DNA from: Micropterix aruncella
Taxonomy: Eukaryota; Arthropoda; Insecta; Lepidoptera; Micropterigidae
Direction: 5' to 3'
Assembly: GCA_944548615.1 (NCBI GenBank)
Contig: OX155954.1
Coordinates: 1,283,335-1,347,334, forward strand
Length of the DNA: 64,000 nucleotides
A program made the position numbers and the translations under genes. Within the stretch, counting starts at the first letter, position 1, and every line of letters begins with the position of its first letter. Shown here piece by piece: positions 20,470 to 31,095 of the stretch. Below the pieces are notes generated by a model that did not search any database, was not told the origin of the DNA, and saw only the letters and a list, made by a program, of their open reading frames with translations.

Positions 20470-21211
20470 AGCTAGTTAGTTAGTTTGTCTGGGCTTTTTC
20501 TCGCACTTGGCCTCTTGATTGGGCCGTTGTGCGTGGCTCATATTTCTATTTGTGTTTATGTTACTCCAGCCAACCCAGGCTGTCCCAGAAGGTTAGCAGC
20601 CTGTTTGGGTTGCTACAGGCCTCCGGAACAGATGCTGGAGATCGTAGTATTTTTGCCCGTTGCTCTGCCACGCTCCTGCATTCCATGAGCACATGCTGTG
20701 GCGTTTCTTCTTTCTCCATGCATTCTCTGCATAGAGGGCTGTCTGTCACACCTATGATAAACAGGTGTTTGTTTAGGGGACAGTGGCCTGTCATAGTACC
20801 TATGACTTTACGGATTTTGTCCCTTTTTAATCTGGTGAGGTTGCGGGCAAGTTTTTTAGACGCTTCCGGAACCGCGTTCTTTGTTTGCCTGCATCCTGCG
20901 TTTTTTTTCTATTCTATAAGGTGGGTTTCATCGGTGTTCCTGCGTAGCCATGTTTTTATTTGGGCCTGGGGTATGGGCATCTAGGGTTCCGGTCAATATA
21001 CTATTTTCTTTGATCCCCTTCTGGCCAGTTCGTCTGCCGCGTCGTTGCCCAGTGAGTCGCTGTGTCCTTTAATCCATTACAGGGTCACTTTATTTGACCC
21101 TGCAATGGATTGAAGCGCATTGTGGCATTCCAGTACAAGGACAGAGGTTATAGTATTTTTTGCTAGCGCTTGTAGCACGGAGACACTGTCGGAGACAAAT
21201 TTCAAACTTAA
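20470..21211 (-). mobile_element. 5'-truncated non-LTR retrotransposon inserted in another one
   Basis: A clean insertion bounded by the 16-bp duplication AAGACCAATGCTAGTT (20454-20469 and 21212-21227). Minus-strand reading gives an RNase H remnant (VSDSVSVLQALA, IKGHSDSLGNDAADELA), then TGHCPLNKHLF and the zinc-like CRECMEKEETPQHVLMEC, the usual Jockey-group C-terminus, ending at GWLE. The 3' end is a very short UTR closing in CTAACTAACTAGCTA-type repeats. Stops and frameshifts in the RNase H part make it inactive. A 65-bp copy of the same 3' end lies at 51494-51558. Confidence 0.8.
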
Positions 21212-21290
21212 AAGACCAATGCTAGTTTATGCGATAGTTTGGTGGCCCAGAAGTGATCTTCGAACTGCTACAATAAAAAATTGAATTGAA
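21212..21290 (+). pseudogene. Non-LTR reverse transcriptase thumb fragment, 3' part
   Basis: Continuation of 20283-20469 after the nested insertion: RPMLVYAIVWWPRSDLRTATIK, equivalent to the usual RP-[ML]-[LV]-x-YG-x-x-VWW motif. Confidence 0.65.
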
Positions 21291-21931
21291 TTAAATTCCT
21301 ATCCATTACATTATTTCATGTTTGGGAATGGATAACATTTATAAGCAAATACAATTAATAAACATTTGTATGTTTAAAAAAAGTCGTCTAAAGAAACTTT
21401 TGAGAGATAAACAAATAATTTTTACACGACTGTCCGACAAAAAAGGAGTGTAATGTGTTCATGGTTCATCAATGTATGTTTTTCATTTCTTTATTCCACC
21501 AGAACTTCTAAATGCTTGAACCGATTTAGAAGTGTGTGGTATTGTTACAATCGTTATGTCATCCTGTGTCGCAGATTACCTTAACTGTCCAGATATCAAG
21601 TAAGTAGTCGTCTAAATGTCCAAATGTCAATAAATTAACATAAAAATATTGTGTTTAGTGTCAAATATCTGAGTACTTTCCGGAAATATACATCCATCTA
21701 TATGGATAAATACATAAACCACAAATATTTTATAAAAAAACTAATAAAAATAATTATAAATGCAACAGTCAACTTTCTGTAACGGCAGTCGTGTCTTTTA
21801 TTCTTTTTAATATATTTACTTGTGGTAATATTTAGAAATTTCTTTCTCAAAATGGGCAATAACGCTTCCTTGTGGGCACTGAGGCTTCCAGAGGGACGGT
21901 AGAAGGCTCAGAGAAAAAATATGCGGCATGA
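21291..21931. other. No recognisable gene
   Basis: AT-rich; probably the worn 3' region of the same non-LTR element for the first ~100 bp. Nothing further identified. Confidence 0.35.
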
Positions 21932-22404
21932 AGGGGCGAACATAGTCATCGGACGCGTCTATCAGCCGCGGCTTACGGACGTGACTTAAAGGTATCTGTG
22001 TAATGAAAGTGTATTGAGCCGTGCACATTATCGGACATAAGTCGCGGACTTGACCTTGAGGCTTCGGACGTCCGATAGAGATCCGCAAGCCGCGTCCTAA
22101 GCGACTGTGCATACTATCAAGGGGCGAACATACTCATCGGACGCGTCTATTAGCCGCGGCTTACGGACGCGACTTAAAGGTATTTGTGTAATGAAAGTTT
22201 GTGTAATGAGTACAATGGTACAAAGTTTGTGTAATGGTATTTGTGTAATGAGTCGTGCACATTATCGGACGTCAGTCACGGACCTGAGGCTTCGGATGTC
22301 CGATAGAGATCCGCAAGCCGCGTCCCAAACGACTGTGCATACTATCAGTCGCGTCCGCAAGCCGCGGCTTACAAACGCGTCCGATAATATGTTTGCCCCT
22401 TGAG
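21932..22404. mobile_element. GC-rich palindromic MITE containing an internal tandem duplication
   Basis: The left end AGGGGCGAACATAGTCATCG is matched by the right end GATAATATGTTTGCCCCTT (reverse complement), pairing onward through GGACGCGT and AAGCCGCGGCTT. A second left end (AAGGGGCGAACATACTCATCG) occurs at ~22120, so the element holds two head-to-tail copies of most of its body. Non-coding; the TIR length and CpG-rich arms suggest hAT or PIF/Harbinger origin, but no target duplication decides it. Confidence 0.65.
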
Positions 22405-22777
22405 GGTGGTCTAGGGTGGTGAGGGCAGATTAAAAATGTCTAAAAATTATGTTTTCTAACACGTATTTCGGCAGTTCTATGGTTCCAAGGTGCTGCGATT
22501 TAATGATGGATTCTTACAGATTCTTTAAGAATCTGTAGTCGAATCGCGGCGGTATGAGAATTCTGGCTGCCATTGTCTTAGTTAGGGATACTCGAGAGAA
22601 ATTTTGCATGCATTTTTTTCTTATTTCACTAGCTATCTGCATAACACTATCCAGTGGGTGTCTAGGTATCTACTTAATTTAATTGGCACTAGAAAGCAAA
22701 TAAGAGTAATAGTATAAAAACATTTTTAAAAACGAGCTTTTTTTAAAATGCTCTGAAAAGAAGAAAGTATGGGCAAT
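22405..22777. other. No recognisable gene
   Basis: Only a short local hairpin (GGATTCTTACAGATTCTTTAAGAATCTGTAG, 22508-22538) stands out. Confidence 0.35.
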
Positions 22778-23270
22778 TATAATTGAATGCGTATACAAAA
22801 TTTTGTGTCTGTACTTTTGACTGTTGAGGAATTCTCTCGTCGGAGCCAACCTAGAAGCTATGGCATGGTAGAACTTAGAACAGGCTGTCATAATTGAATG
22901 CTATGCAAAATTTTGTGTCTGTGCTGTTGGCCGTTGAGGAGTCACCTCGTTGGAAGCCAACCCTTTGTGCAGCAATTCTGTGACAGTGAAACTTAGAATG
23001 GGCTATCGTAATTAAATGCGTGTCTGTGCTCAAAATTATGTGTCTGTGCTGTCGACCGTTGAGGAAACCCCTCGTGGGCAGCCAACCCTGGAGGATCAGC
23101 TATGTCATGGTGAAACTTAGAATGGGGTCACATTATCATAGAATGGGGTCACATATAGAATGGGGTATCATAATTGAATGCATGTACAAAATTTCATATC
23201 TGTGCTGTTGACTAAGAGAAGTAGCCTCATCACAAGAGTCAATCTTGCGTGAATAATCAGGTCATGCTTA
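22778..23270. repeat. Tandem repeat, about four units of ~120-140 bp
   Basis: The words AATTGAATGC, CAAAATTTTGTGTCTGTGCT, GACCGTTGAGGA, CCTCGT and AGCCAACCCT recur in the same order four times, with AACTTAGAATGGGGT between units. In the third junction the AGAATGGGGTCACAT word is itself triplicated. Units are diverged, so this is an old satellite-like array. No coding potential. Confidence 0.75.
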
Positions 23271-23671
23271 TAATAAAAATGCATTGTCATCGGAACTGAA
23301 CCAACATGTAAAATTTCAACTTTATAGGATAAGAGGAAATGGTTCCAAATTATCTTGCAAGATTTGACCTAAACAAACATATTAACATATATTGCAAGGT
23401 AAATAAAAGCTTGTAAAAAAACCTTTTTTTATCGGTTATTCTTGCCTTAGAGATTATTATTCTTTTGATTATATCTGTAACAACACGACAAAGGATTAAA
23501 TGATAAGATCAATATATAAAAGTCATCAAATTATGATCCGATCTCTGAATATACATATTTGCTGAGATAGTGATTAACCTAGAAACCAGTGCTCTACAGG
23601 TAGTTTCAAAAATCGTGGATCAAATGGAAAGTGGTATAGAGGAGGAAAGAAATAGACAAAGATAATAGATA
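23271..23671. other. No recognisable gene
   Basis: AT-rich, nothing identified. Confidence 0.35.
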
Positions 23672-23835
23672 CCTTATAAATAGGATAAAACGAATTTATC
23701 GGATTAAGTTTGTAGCACCCGATGTTTAGGTAGACTGGCCTGTGTCTCCCTGGACAACGTTAGTTGTAGCATCGCCGAAACGTCGAGTGCTACAAAATTC
23801 GCACGGTAAATTCGTCTTATCCTATTTATAATATC
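23672..23835. mobile_element. Short foldback MITE
   Basis: ~160 bp whose outer ~55 bp are inverted: TATAAATAGGATAAAACGAA with TTCGTCTTATCCTATTTATA, and GTAGCACCCGATGTTT with AAACGTCGAGTGCTAC. The loop is CTGGCCTGTGTCTCCCTGG-containing single-copy sequence. Confidence 0.75.
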
Positions 23836-25772
23836 AAACAACCGCGATAGTCTCGAGTTATGCCTTGTTAGAAACAGTATGAATTGTACTTTTTTTTAAA
23901 CTACTGGTTTACTGTTCTGTAGAACGTTTTATTTAGTAAACGTCATTGTCAAAGTCGAGGTGTTCATTCTGTAGAAATTAAAAAATTCTTTTAAACTCAT
24001 GATTACTATTGTAATAAGAAAGCAAAGTCATGAATGCAAGAATGCAAGTGAAAGCAAAGTCATGTTGTGCATTTTAGTTTCAATTAATCTGTGAACTATA
24101 GAATCACATGACACGCGTACTATGGAAAAAAAATCGATCCGGATTTAAATTCTGTGGATTGCTGCAGATTGGCTGCGGTGCGTCACTGTATGGATTTTTT
24201 CCTGACTAGAGCTATATAAAATCCTGCGCACTGCAGAAATTATTCCGTAGATTGCCGGCAGAGAATTGCATAGACTACGAATGACTAGTTAGTCTGAAAA
24301 TTCCTCCGTACAATACAATACAATCAACTACTCCAGCAGATAGGCATTCCTACACTTGGATGTATCATGATATTTGTCATGGCTGTAATATTATATTCAA
24401 TATTACCTACTTACAAATAATCAAAATATACTAATGTCATTAAAAAGTAAGAGAGAATAAATACAATAAATAGAAATACAAATTCTATGTATCCAGCAAT
24501 ATGCCTTCGTATTTTTTAAACATAAATAGATCTATTTATTGATATATAAATTATTATCTATTTATTGATATATAGATCTATTTATTGATCTATCTATTGA
24601 TATATAAATTTACAAATTTTACAAATTATCAACATGGAAAATAAACTCGGAATTTTCGAACTCCATTATATCATAAATTGGGTTTCTTACCAAATTATTT
24701 ATAATTATTATTATCTTTTTAAATTGGTCCTCTCCAAGGCTTTACATTTGCTCTGGAATCTTATTATTTCGTAGTGGACAGACTACAAAAATTTGGTGTT
24801 TTTTCCGTCCCGCGTAAAAATAAGTACCGCAACGCACCACACTGCACCCCAGTGCGCGTCCAGTTTTGAACATAAGAAATATTTTCTAGAAAAGAAAATA
24901 TATTTTTTAAAACTGTTATTTCAGTTTGAGCGGAAGCACATTTTGAAAGAACATGAAATGATAATTGGTAACTACATATAGGATGATTTTGATTGCAAAT
25001 GACCTCCTTTACTACCACTTTCCATTTGACCCATAACTTTTGGAACTACCTGTATATCAAACGGAATGGAATGACCTAGGTCGATTTATGAATGGTTCAA
25101 CCAGAGTAGTTCAGAAAAATGAGGTTGTATTATAGGGGTAGAGAAGCGAAATTCTGATCACATTCAGAAGAATGTATAGTTAGGTTACATTGATATTTTT
25201 ACCTATTTATTGAAAAAGCTCATCACATCTATAAAAATACAGGCCATGAGGCCCTCATTGACATGAGCCACTGAGAGGCTAATTATCGCGCAAATAACAG
25301 CAAAGACTTATAACGGCGTTAAGTTTACTGGCCTCGATCGAAGACCGATTTGTAGCCAGTTAAAATATGTCTATCTGTGCAAAGGATATTGCTACAAGAG
25401 CTATATATTAAAATTAGTGTTTTGAAATTAGTGAATGAGCTCGATTTTAAATGATTCGCGATTCGACATAATTTAAATAAATAATATTAAATAAATAAAA
25501 TACAATATATTTATTACAATGCAGCAACAAAATTGTTGGAATTGACATTGCTCTTTTGTTTTGGTTTTACATACATTATTTTAATCAACTGTCAATATGT
25601 TATCTTTAACCGAATGAATCATTTAAAGTATACATATACACTCATCACTATTTTTATGAAGAAATTTGGTAATTTTCAGTTATAATAATCACATGTTTCC
25701 AACCTTTTTTTTATTAGCACATTTTTTCTTTTTTCAAAATTTCACAGCACACTAAGTAAAGGTTTATGTTCT
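23836..25772. other. No recognisable gene; one AT-rich minisatellite
   Basis: At 24530-24608 the ~20-bp word ATCTATTTATTGATATATAA is repeated about four times. Around 24320-24365 there is a copy of the dispersed repeat seen at 6310. Minus-strand frames at 24764-25018 have no recognisable domain. Confidence 0.4.
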
Positions 25773-26358
25773 GGAGCTGCCATGGAATTCACCGACCAAA
25801 AATCGGGCCCATCATATATAATTATTACACTTCTGGGAGGTGAACGGTGGATTCCGGACTAACGACCGGCTGTGGTAGGTTTAGGATAGCTGTCTTGCCA
25901 TATGTGAGCGTTCACCTTACCACCCATTCACTCCCCCTTCGAAGCCATAGAATTTGAGATGCAGAAATCGCAGTTTTAGATATTTTTTCTAGAAAGAAGT
26001 TGATTGTTTTCCTGGAGAGACCAAGATCTTTAAAAAGGTGAAACAAAGATTTATCTGGCAGGCCACGAGCGCCTAATTCCACCGCGTGAAGGTGAACAGT
26101 GAAGCCGTTCCGGGTGACGGTATTTGCGAGGTCATGGTATTTATTTAATTTGTACTCGTGGTCTTTTGGGATATTTGATTCCCATGGAACAGTCAATTCT
26201 ACAATAAGGACCATCTTCCGAGATAGAGAGTAAAGACTTTCAGGGAATTTATACTGCTTAGAGACCGAATCGACCTCCATAATCCAATCTGAAGCTTTCT
26301 CGATTATTGAGAAGCTTTCTCGATTATTGAGAAGGTTGGAAGGTTTTGCAGAAAGGCA
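25773..26358 (-). mobile_element. RLE-type non-LTR fragment, copy 3
   Basis: Minus-strand copy, open from 26379 to 25912, that retains VELTVPWE, ELGARGLP and SQILWLRRGSEWV but lacks the ten residues with the PD dipeptide found in the first copy (an in-frame 30-bp deletion). At the 5' truncation point the word TTCTCAATAATCGAGAAAGC is tandemly duplicated. The 3' end stops at CATGGCAGCTCC, as in copy 2. Confidence 0.7.
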
Positions 26359-26407
26359 ACCTAATCCGTCAAATAACAAAGAGTTTTTGTTATTTGACGG
26401 ATTAGGT
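26359..26407. repeat. 22-bp perfect inverted repeat at a retroelement 5' junction
   Basis: ACCTAATCCGTCAAATAACA pairs with TGTTATTTGACGGATTAGGT across a ~5-nt loop. It sits exactly where the truncated retroelement ends, so it may be a product of its integration. Confidence 0.75.
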
Positions 26408-26529
26408 TTGTGACAGTCATAATTAAACTATTTTCCTGTTTCGTATCCTTTGTGCGAGGAATCTATCTTTCTCCGCTGTTTCATATCCTCTAGAGAAAAG
26501 AGATGTTTTCTGTTTATGTTATCATTTTA

Positions 26530-26870
26530 ATCTTTATTTTATTTACCCAATGCAAAACTTGTGATATACACTTAAGTTATAGGTTAGCAGAGAGATATTA
26601 CCGCAAGGCTTATTATTAGCTTGCCTTTTTTTTGGAAATACTTTTGTTATTATTATTATTATTATTATACCCCACTACTCATCACTCATCAGATATGTTT
26701 TCCGTTCATTTTATAATTTTTATTTTTATTTTGTGTAGCCAACGCAAAACTTGTAATATACACAAGTTATAGGTTAGCTGAGAAATATTGCCGCACGGCA
26801 ATAAGCTCATCTTTTTTCTTGGAAATAAAGTTTTGTTATTATTATTATATCCTCACTACTCATCACTCAG
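26530..26870. repeat. Duplicated non-LTR 3' tail with (ATT)n
   Basis: Two ~150-bp copies, each running from GCAAAACTTGTRATATACAC through GTTATAGGTTAGC and TTGGAAATA to a (TTA)n run and CACTACTCATCACTCA. They look like two 3' UTRs of one retroposon family with ATT-type tails. Confidence 0.6.
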
Positions 26871-27340
26871 CACACTATATCCTCACTGTCCGCACTCATC
26901 TCTCATTGGATACTCGCACTCATCACACAAATAAATCACATTGGATTTACAAAAAAAAATAACTCACGTATTGCTCATTCAGAATTGAAACTGTCCATAT
27001 CAGAAACAATTTTATATTTTGAAAGTTTCAAAATACAAAACAAATGGCACGTCCTTCATTTATTTTTCGCAGGCGGTCACTGATACCCGTAGTTTCATTA
27101 ATTACGATTTTCTCAGAATGAGCGCCTATCGGAGATATTGATAAATTATTGTGTTCAGATAAGATTAGGTACACATTCCCGACGTACTTGAATTGCACCT
27201 ACTTGTTAAGGTGCTACACCTATGGCTACCATTATAAGTTTTTTTTATATGTATGCGTAATCTTTAATTTTAAATTTATCAGTGTCGGATCTGGAAATTC
27301 ACCCCTTACTAGGATGTCACTAATAAAAAACTTACCCTGT
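26871..27340. other. No gene; solitary MITE end
   Basis: 27292-27340 carries ACTAGGATGTCACTAATAAAAAACTTACCCTG, the right end of the MITE family found at 18832 and 55524, without a matching left end nearby. Confidence 0.45.
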
Positions 27341-27680
27341 AGGTAGTTCTACTATCCGCCATGTCTGTATTAGGAGAATTGGGTGTCATGTTTGATGACC
27401 ACCTCTCGTCCACCAACTTTTTAGAGACATCTGTGTGCCTGCGATCAAAACCTTTTGGTTTTATTCTCAGATTCAGTCAAATTCTCAACAGTAGCAATAC
27501 AATAATCGCTAATTACACTACTCATATTAGGAGCATTATTGAGATTTGGAGCTCAGACATTTGGAGCCCACACGAGGAAACATACTCCAAGTCGTTGATG
27601 AAAAAGCAGCATGAGGTTTTGAGGCATTTTGCGCATCTCAGACTTACCCAAATGCTTATCCCTTCACCTTCTAGATAGGC
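27341..27680 (+). pseudogene. Non-LTR reverse transcriptase C-terminal fragment
   Basis: The frame at 27361-27678 reads LGVMFDDHLS, then RSIIEIWSSDIWSPH and KKQHEVLRHF, aligning by eye with the LGV-x-(F/L)D, RSILE-x-x-x-x-IWSP and IE-x-(I/V)QK-x-FLR motifs of Jockey-like elements (compare 54363-54890). Truncated at both ends; only C-terminal motifs survive. Confidence 0.55.
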
Positions 27681-28210
27681 ATAATAGGCTTTTCCTTACT
27701 CGAGCAGAGAAGGAACCATATACGAGTACTTCTCCATGTGCACGGACTGCTCAGTGGGAGGGTTCGCAAGTCATCCTTGCTCCAAGCTGTGAAACTATAT
27801 GTTTCCTATCGCTATCTGTGATCCCATAGCCATTACTCAACGCATACCATGATCTATCAAACTGGCATAGGCCAGATACAGTCCCCTTGGGAGAGTCGTG
27901 CAACAACTCCTTAGGATGTAGGAGTGTTGTGCAACAAGTCAATGCCATTCCTTAGGATGTAGATATTTTCGGATGGTGAACAGGCCAACTAAAACAGGCT
28001 GCTATGCTTGGACTAAAATTGCTTTTGAAACTTGCTCTCTGCTCTCTCGAATCATTCATCGATATTGCATGTATATAATTTTTTATTAATTATGTATTAT
28101 AATTATTATATATTGATACTTTAATTATAATTATTTGTGGATTTACTTATTAACGCTTTGAAATGTTTTTGAAATGGGGGTTACCCTTATAAATAGGGTT
28201 AAAAACGAAT
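27681..28210. other. No recognisable gene
   Basis: Short frames only. CCTTAGGATGTAG is repeated at 27910 and 27951. Confidence 0.35.
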
Positions 28211-28890
28211 TTACCACTGTCCTCTACTCCTGGAGCAGCTCTAGATGCACTGCTGAACTTACCGCCCCTACACATTCACTTGCAACTGGTGGCAAAAGCC
28301 AGCATGTACAGGCTGTCTGCCCGGGAAAAGGCAAAATGGATCTCACAAGCACTAAGATCAGTTCTTGACTCAGTCAGCGAAACTCCAACCCTCAACATGG
28401 TATCAGACACCATGCTTCCACTCCTAAACTTTGGAAAACTCTTTACAGTGGAACTGCCGCCCAGAGACGACTGGCTAAAAAACCAAATGCACTGGGAGGC
28501 CGGTAGCCTTAAGTGGTATACTGATCCCCTCTGTATATGGAGAGCGACCAAACTTCGAGAGAAGTGTAAATTTGGGGAAATACGCCTCCATATTCCAAGC
28601 GGAGGTATACGCCATTATTGAATGTGCAGATATCAACCTCCATAAGAACTACGCCAACCACCGTATCTATATCCACTCGAATAGCAAGGCAGCTCTTATA
28701 GCACTAGCCTCGAATACCATTAATTCAAAGCTGGTGCAAAACTATGTATCGCTACTGAATTGCCCGGGTGAAAAGAACAGGGTAGTTCTAAGATGGGTTC
28801 CCGGCCATGCAAGAATCGACGGTAATGAAAAAGTCGACGAACTCGCTAAGACGGGAGCAAAGGGAACGTTATAAGGCCCTGAACCTTGCT
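28211..28890 (+). pseudogene. Jockey-like non-LTR element, pre-RNase H and RNase H region
   Basis: Reads LPPLHIHLQLVAKASMYRL and GSLKWYTD (start of RNase H), then in another frame AEVYAIIECA, IYIHSNSKAAL, VVLRWVPGHARIDGNEKVDE and the closing GPEP. The family normally has SDSQ/SDSKAAL; here the catalytic Asp is Asn. There is a frameshift between 28540 and 28590. The protein continues at 30253 after an insertion of GTCGAC-type repeats. Confidence 0.75.
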
Positions 28891-30252
28891 GTGGTGGCTA
28901 ATGGGCCCATGCTGGGTTGGCCACGAAGACCCATGTGTTCAGGGTCGGTCACACTCATGGGTCAACACCCATCCGACGGCCTCCACGCACGGGGCGCGAA
29001 CCTGGGTAGGACTCTGGCCTTGGTCAGTTTCCCCTGGGAATCAAATCTCTAGCGCTTCTGGACGGTCTGCGCACCGTGCGGCGCAAGCCAATCGATTGTG
29101 CACTCTGACTAACATCTTGCGGTGTCAACTACAACGGGCGAGCCCGTCACCACAGGACGTTTTAACGATTAGTCGTTCTGTCGCCCTGCAGTGAACGTAG
29201 AAGACTTTGGACAGTACATTCTACGTCCAGCTACGTCACAACCCGTGAGAGTCCAACGCCTTACCGCGAGTGAGCCAGGAATAAACCCGGCGGGCTCGAG
29301 ATACTCGCGCCCTCACTTCCAATTGTGACCAGATTTCTCCGGTCTCTCGATTGGTTCCGAGTTCGAGGTCGCTTGCGCGGTCCTCTCCCTTACGAAGCGG
29401 TGAAACGGAGTGCACCGAATCTGTCGCGGACCAAGGCGTCCTTTGCCCGACTCTGAACCGGGATCGGATGCCCAATGGTCATTTCAAGAGCAGTCGCCGT
29501 AAGGTAGACAACTGCCCCCGCTCTATAGGAAACAATACAGTTCCCAGACTCCCCCGATTGTTAGTCGGAGAGCACAATCGATTGGCTTGCGCCGCTCGGT
29601 GCGCAGACCGTCCAGGAGCGCCAGAGGATTGTTCCCAGGGGAGACTGGTTGACCCAGTGTCCTACCCAGGCTCGCACCCCATGCGTGGAGGCCATCGGAT
29701 GGGTGTTGACCCGTGAGTGTGACCGACCCTGAAACAGAATGGGTCTTCGTGGCCAACTCAGCAAGGGCCCATTAGCTCCTAACAGTATACAGAGGTTCCA
29801 GCCTCTCCTGACTAACAGTCGGGAGAGGCTGGAACCTGTATTGTTTCCTATAGAGCGGGGGTGGTTGCGGACCTTACGACGACTGCTCTTGAAATGACCA
29901 TCGGCCATCCGATCCTGGGTGAAGAGCCGGGCAAAGGACGCCGTGGTCCGCGATAGATTCGGTATACACCGTTTCACCTCTTCGTAAGGGAGAGGACCGC
30001 GCAAGCGACCTCGAACTCGGAACCAATCGAGAGACCGGAGAAATCTGGTCACAATTGGTAGTAAGGGCGCGAGGGTCGGGCCCGCCAGGTAATCATTACT
30101 GGCTATCTCGCGGTAAGGCGTTGGTCTCTTACGGGTTGTGGCGTAGCTAGACGGCGGATTGTTTTTGTCCAAAGTCTTCTACGCTCACTCCCAGCAGATA
30201 GAACGACTAATCGTTAAAACTCCCTGTGGTGACGGGCTTGCCCGTTGTAGTC
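28891..30252. repeat. GTCGAC-bounded repeats, locus 2, inverted composite
   Basis: Three partial units in alternating orientation interrupt a Jockey-like element: 28891-29112 (minus orientation of the unit's right part), 29118-29780 (a nearly complete + unit) and 29790-30252 (minus orientation of the unit's left part). Inverted junctions include a ~17-bp perfect stem at 29790-29836 (GGTTCCAGCCTCTCC and its complement). Landmarks: ACGGGCGAGCCCGT hairpin, TTTTAACGATTAGTCGTTCT, GAGCGTAGAAGACTT-like, CAATCGATTGGCTTGCGCCG. Stop-poor frames on both strands follow from GC content. Nature of the repeat unknown. Confidence 0.7.
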
Positions 30253-30560
30253 GACAACCCAAGTTGTGGCGGCCCTCAAAAACATATGTTTAGAACCATC
30301 CGTCAACCGCTGGAACAACACGCCAGGGTTGAATCATTCCAAAGCGCTAATTAAGGCTTACGACCGTAAGACTGCCCTTGAGGCATTATCATTAAATAGG
30401 TCTGAACAAACACATGTACAACCTCAAGCTTCGGGACACAAAAATGAAACTCCCCTGCATCTCATGTGCGAGTGTGGCCCGCTGATTCGTAAAAGATACA
30501 CCCACTTAGGCGGTCATTACCTTCCAACCAGAGGAGGTAAAACAATCTAGAGCCAAAAAA
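30253..30560 (+). pseudogene. Jockey-like non-LTR element, C-terminal region
   Basis: Encodes WNNTPGLNHSKALI and ALEALSLNRSE, then HLMCECGPLIRKRYTHLGGH, the standard end of Jockey-group Pol proteins with a partial HC-type zinc motif. It resumes the protein broken at 28890. The GLLTGHC segment in between is deleted. Confidence 0.7.
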
Positions 30561-30852
30561 AGCCCGTTGAGCACAATAGATCAGCAACTGTCGCAGCGTT
30601 ACGAGGCTCATGAAGAGCTTAGAAAAGCCCCACACGACAAATTAAAAATTAACCGAGGTGTCTATTGAAGTTTGGGGTTTTTCTTATTTCAATGGCTTCC
30701 CGGATCGTGCGAGGAAAGTAAAATCGTTCTTCGAATGGCACAATGGGATTTTGAAACTGCACTCAGTCGCAGATCGCTGATTTTTCTCGCTGAAAGTTTT
30801 GAACAGAGGGTTGCCCCGTATAGATAAAAATAAAATAAAAGAAATACGGCAG
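30561..30852 (+). other. Retroelement 3' remainder abutting the CAD splice acceptor
   Basis: No host coding content. It ends in the A-rich stretch GATAAAAATAAAATAAAAG (30823-30841), which looks like a retroposon tail and lies only ~12 bp before the CAD exon. Confidence 0.45.
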
Positions 30853-31095
30853 GTGGACAGCGTGCAGTGGACCTTCGACAACATCGAGGAGCTGCAGTCG
30901 GAGGGCGAGCTGATGCACCTGGCGGACGCCATGGCGCGGCGCCAGCTGGACCTCGTCATCAACCTGCCCATGCGCGGCGGCGGCGCGCGGCGCGTCTCCT
31001 CCTTCCTGACCCACGGCTACCGCACGCGCCGCCTGGCCGTGGACTACAGCGTGCCTCTGGTCACCGACGTCAAATGCACCAAGCTGCTCGTCGAG
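30853..31095 (+). CDS. CAD: CAD exon: end of the CPSase MGS-like regulatory domain
   Basis: 81 codons, phase 0 at both ends, GTAAGC donor at 31096. Reads VDSVQWTFDNIEELQ, LDLVINLPMRGGGARRVSSF, GYRTRRLAVDYSVPL, CTKLLVE. This is the C-terminal half of the allosteric MGS-like domain of carbamoyl-phosphate synthetase, where UTP and PRPP act in animals, and it joins directly to the dihydroorotase exon. Very GC-rich. The acceptor is CGGCAG with no pyrimidine tract before it, and frame stays open upstream to about 30799. Exons for the catalytic CPSase and glutaminase domains were not found upstream. Confidence 0.9.

Noticed and set aside
22778..23270. CRISPR-like array
   Set aside because: Units of ~120-140 bp are diverged head-to-tail repeats, not short identical repeats with unique spacers, and the DNA is eukaryotic.
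25912..26379. Stand-alone host gene with ELTVPWE motif
   Set aside because: Same sequence recurs at three other loci with a shared 3' UTR and truncated 5' ends, so it is a non-LTR retroelement fragment.
29351..29716. 121-codon frame conserved with 52761-53111
   Set aside because: Both frames lie in copies of the same GC-rich GTCGAC repeat where several frames on both strands are open. No domain, and frames break in the other copies.
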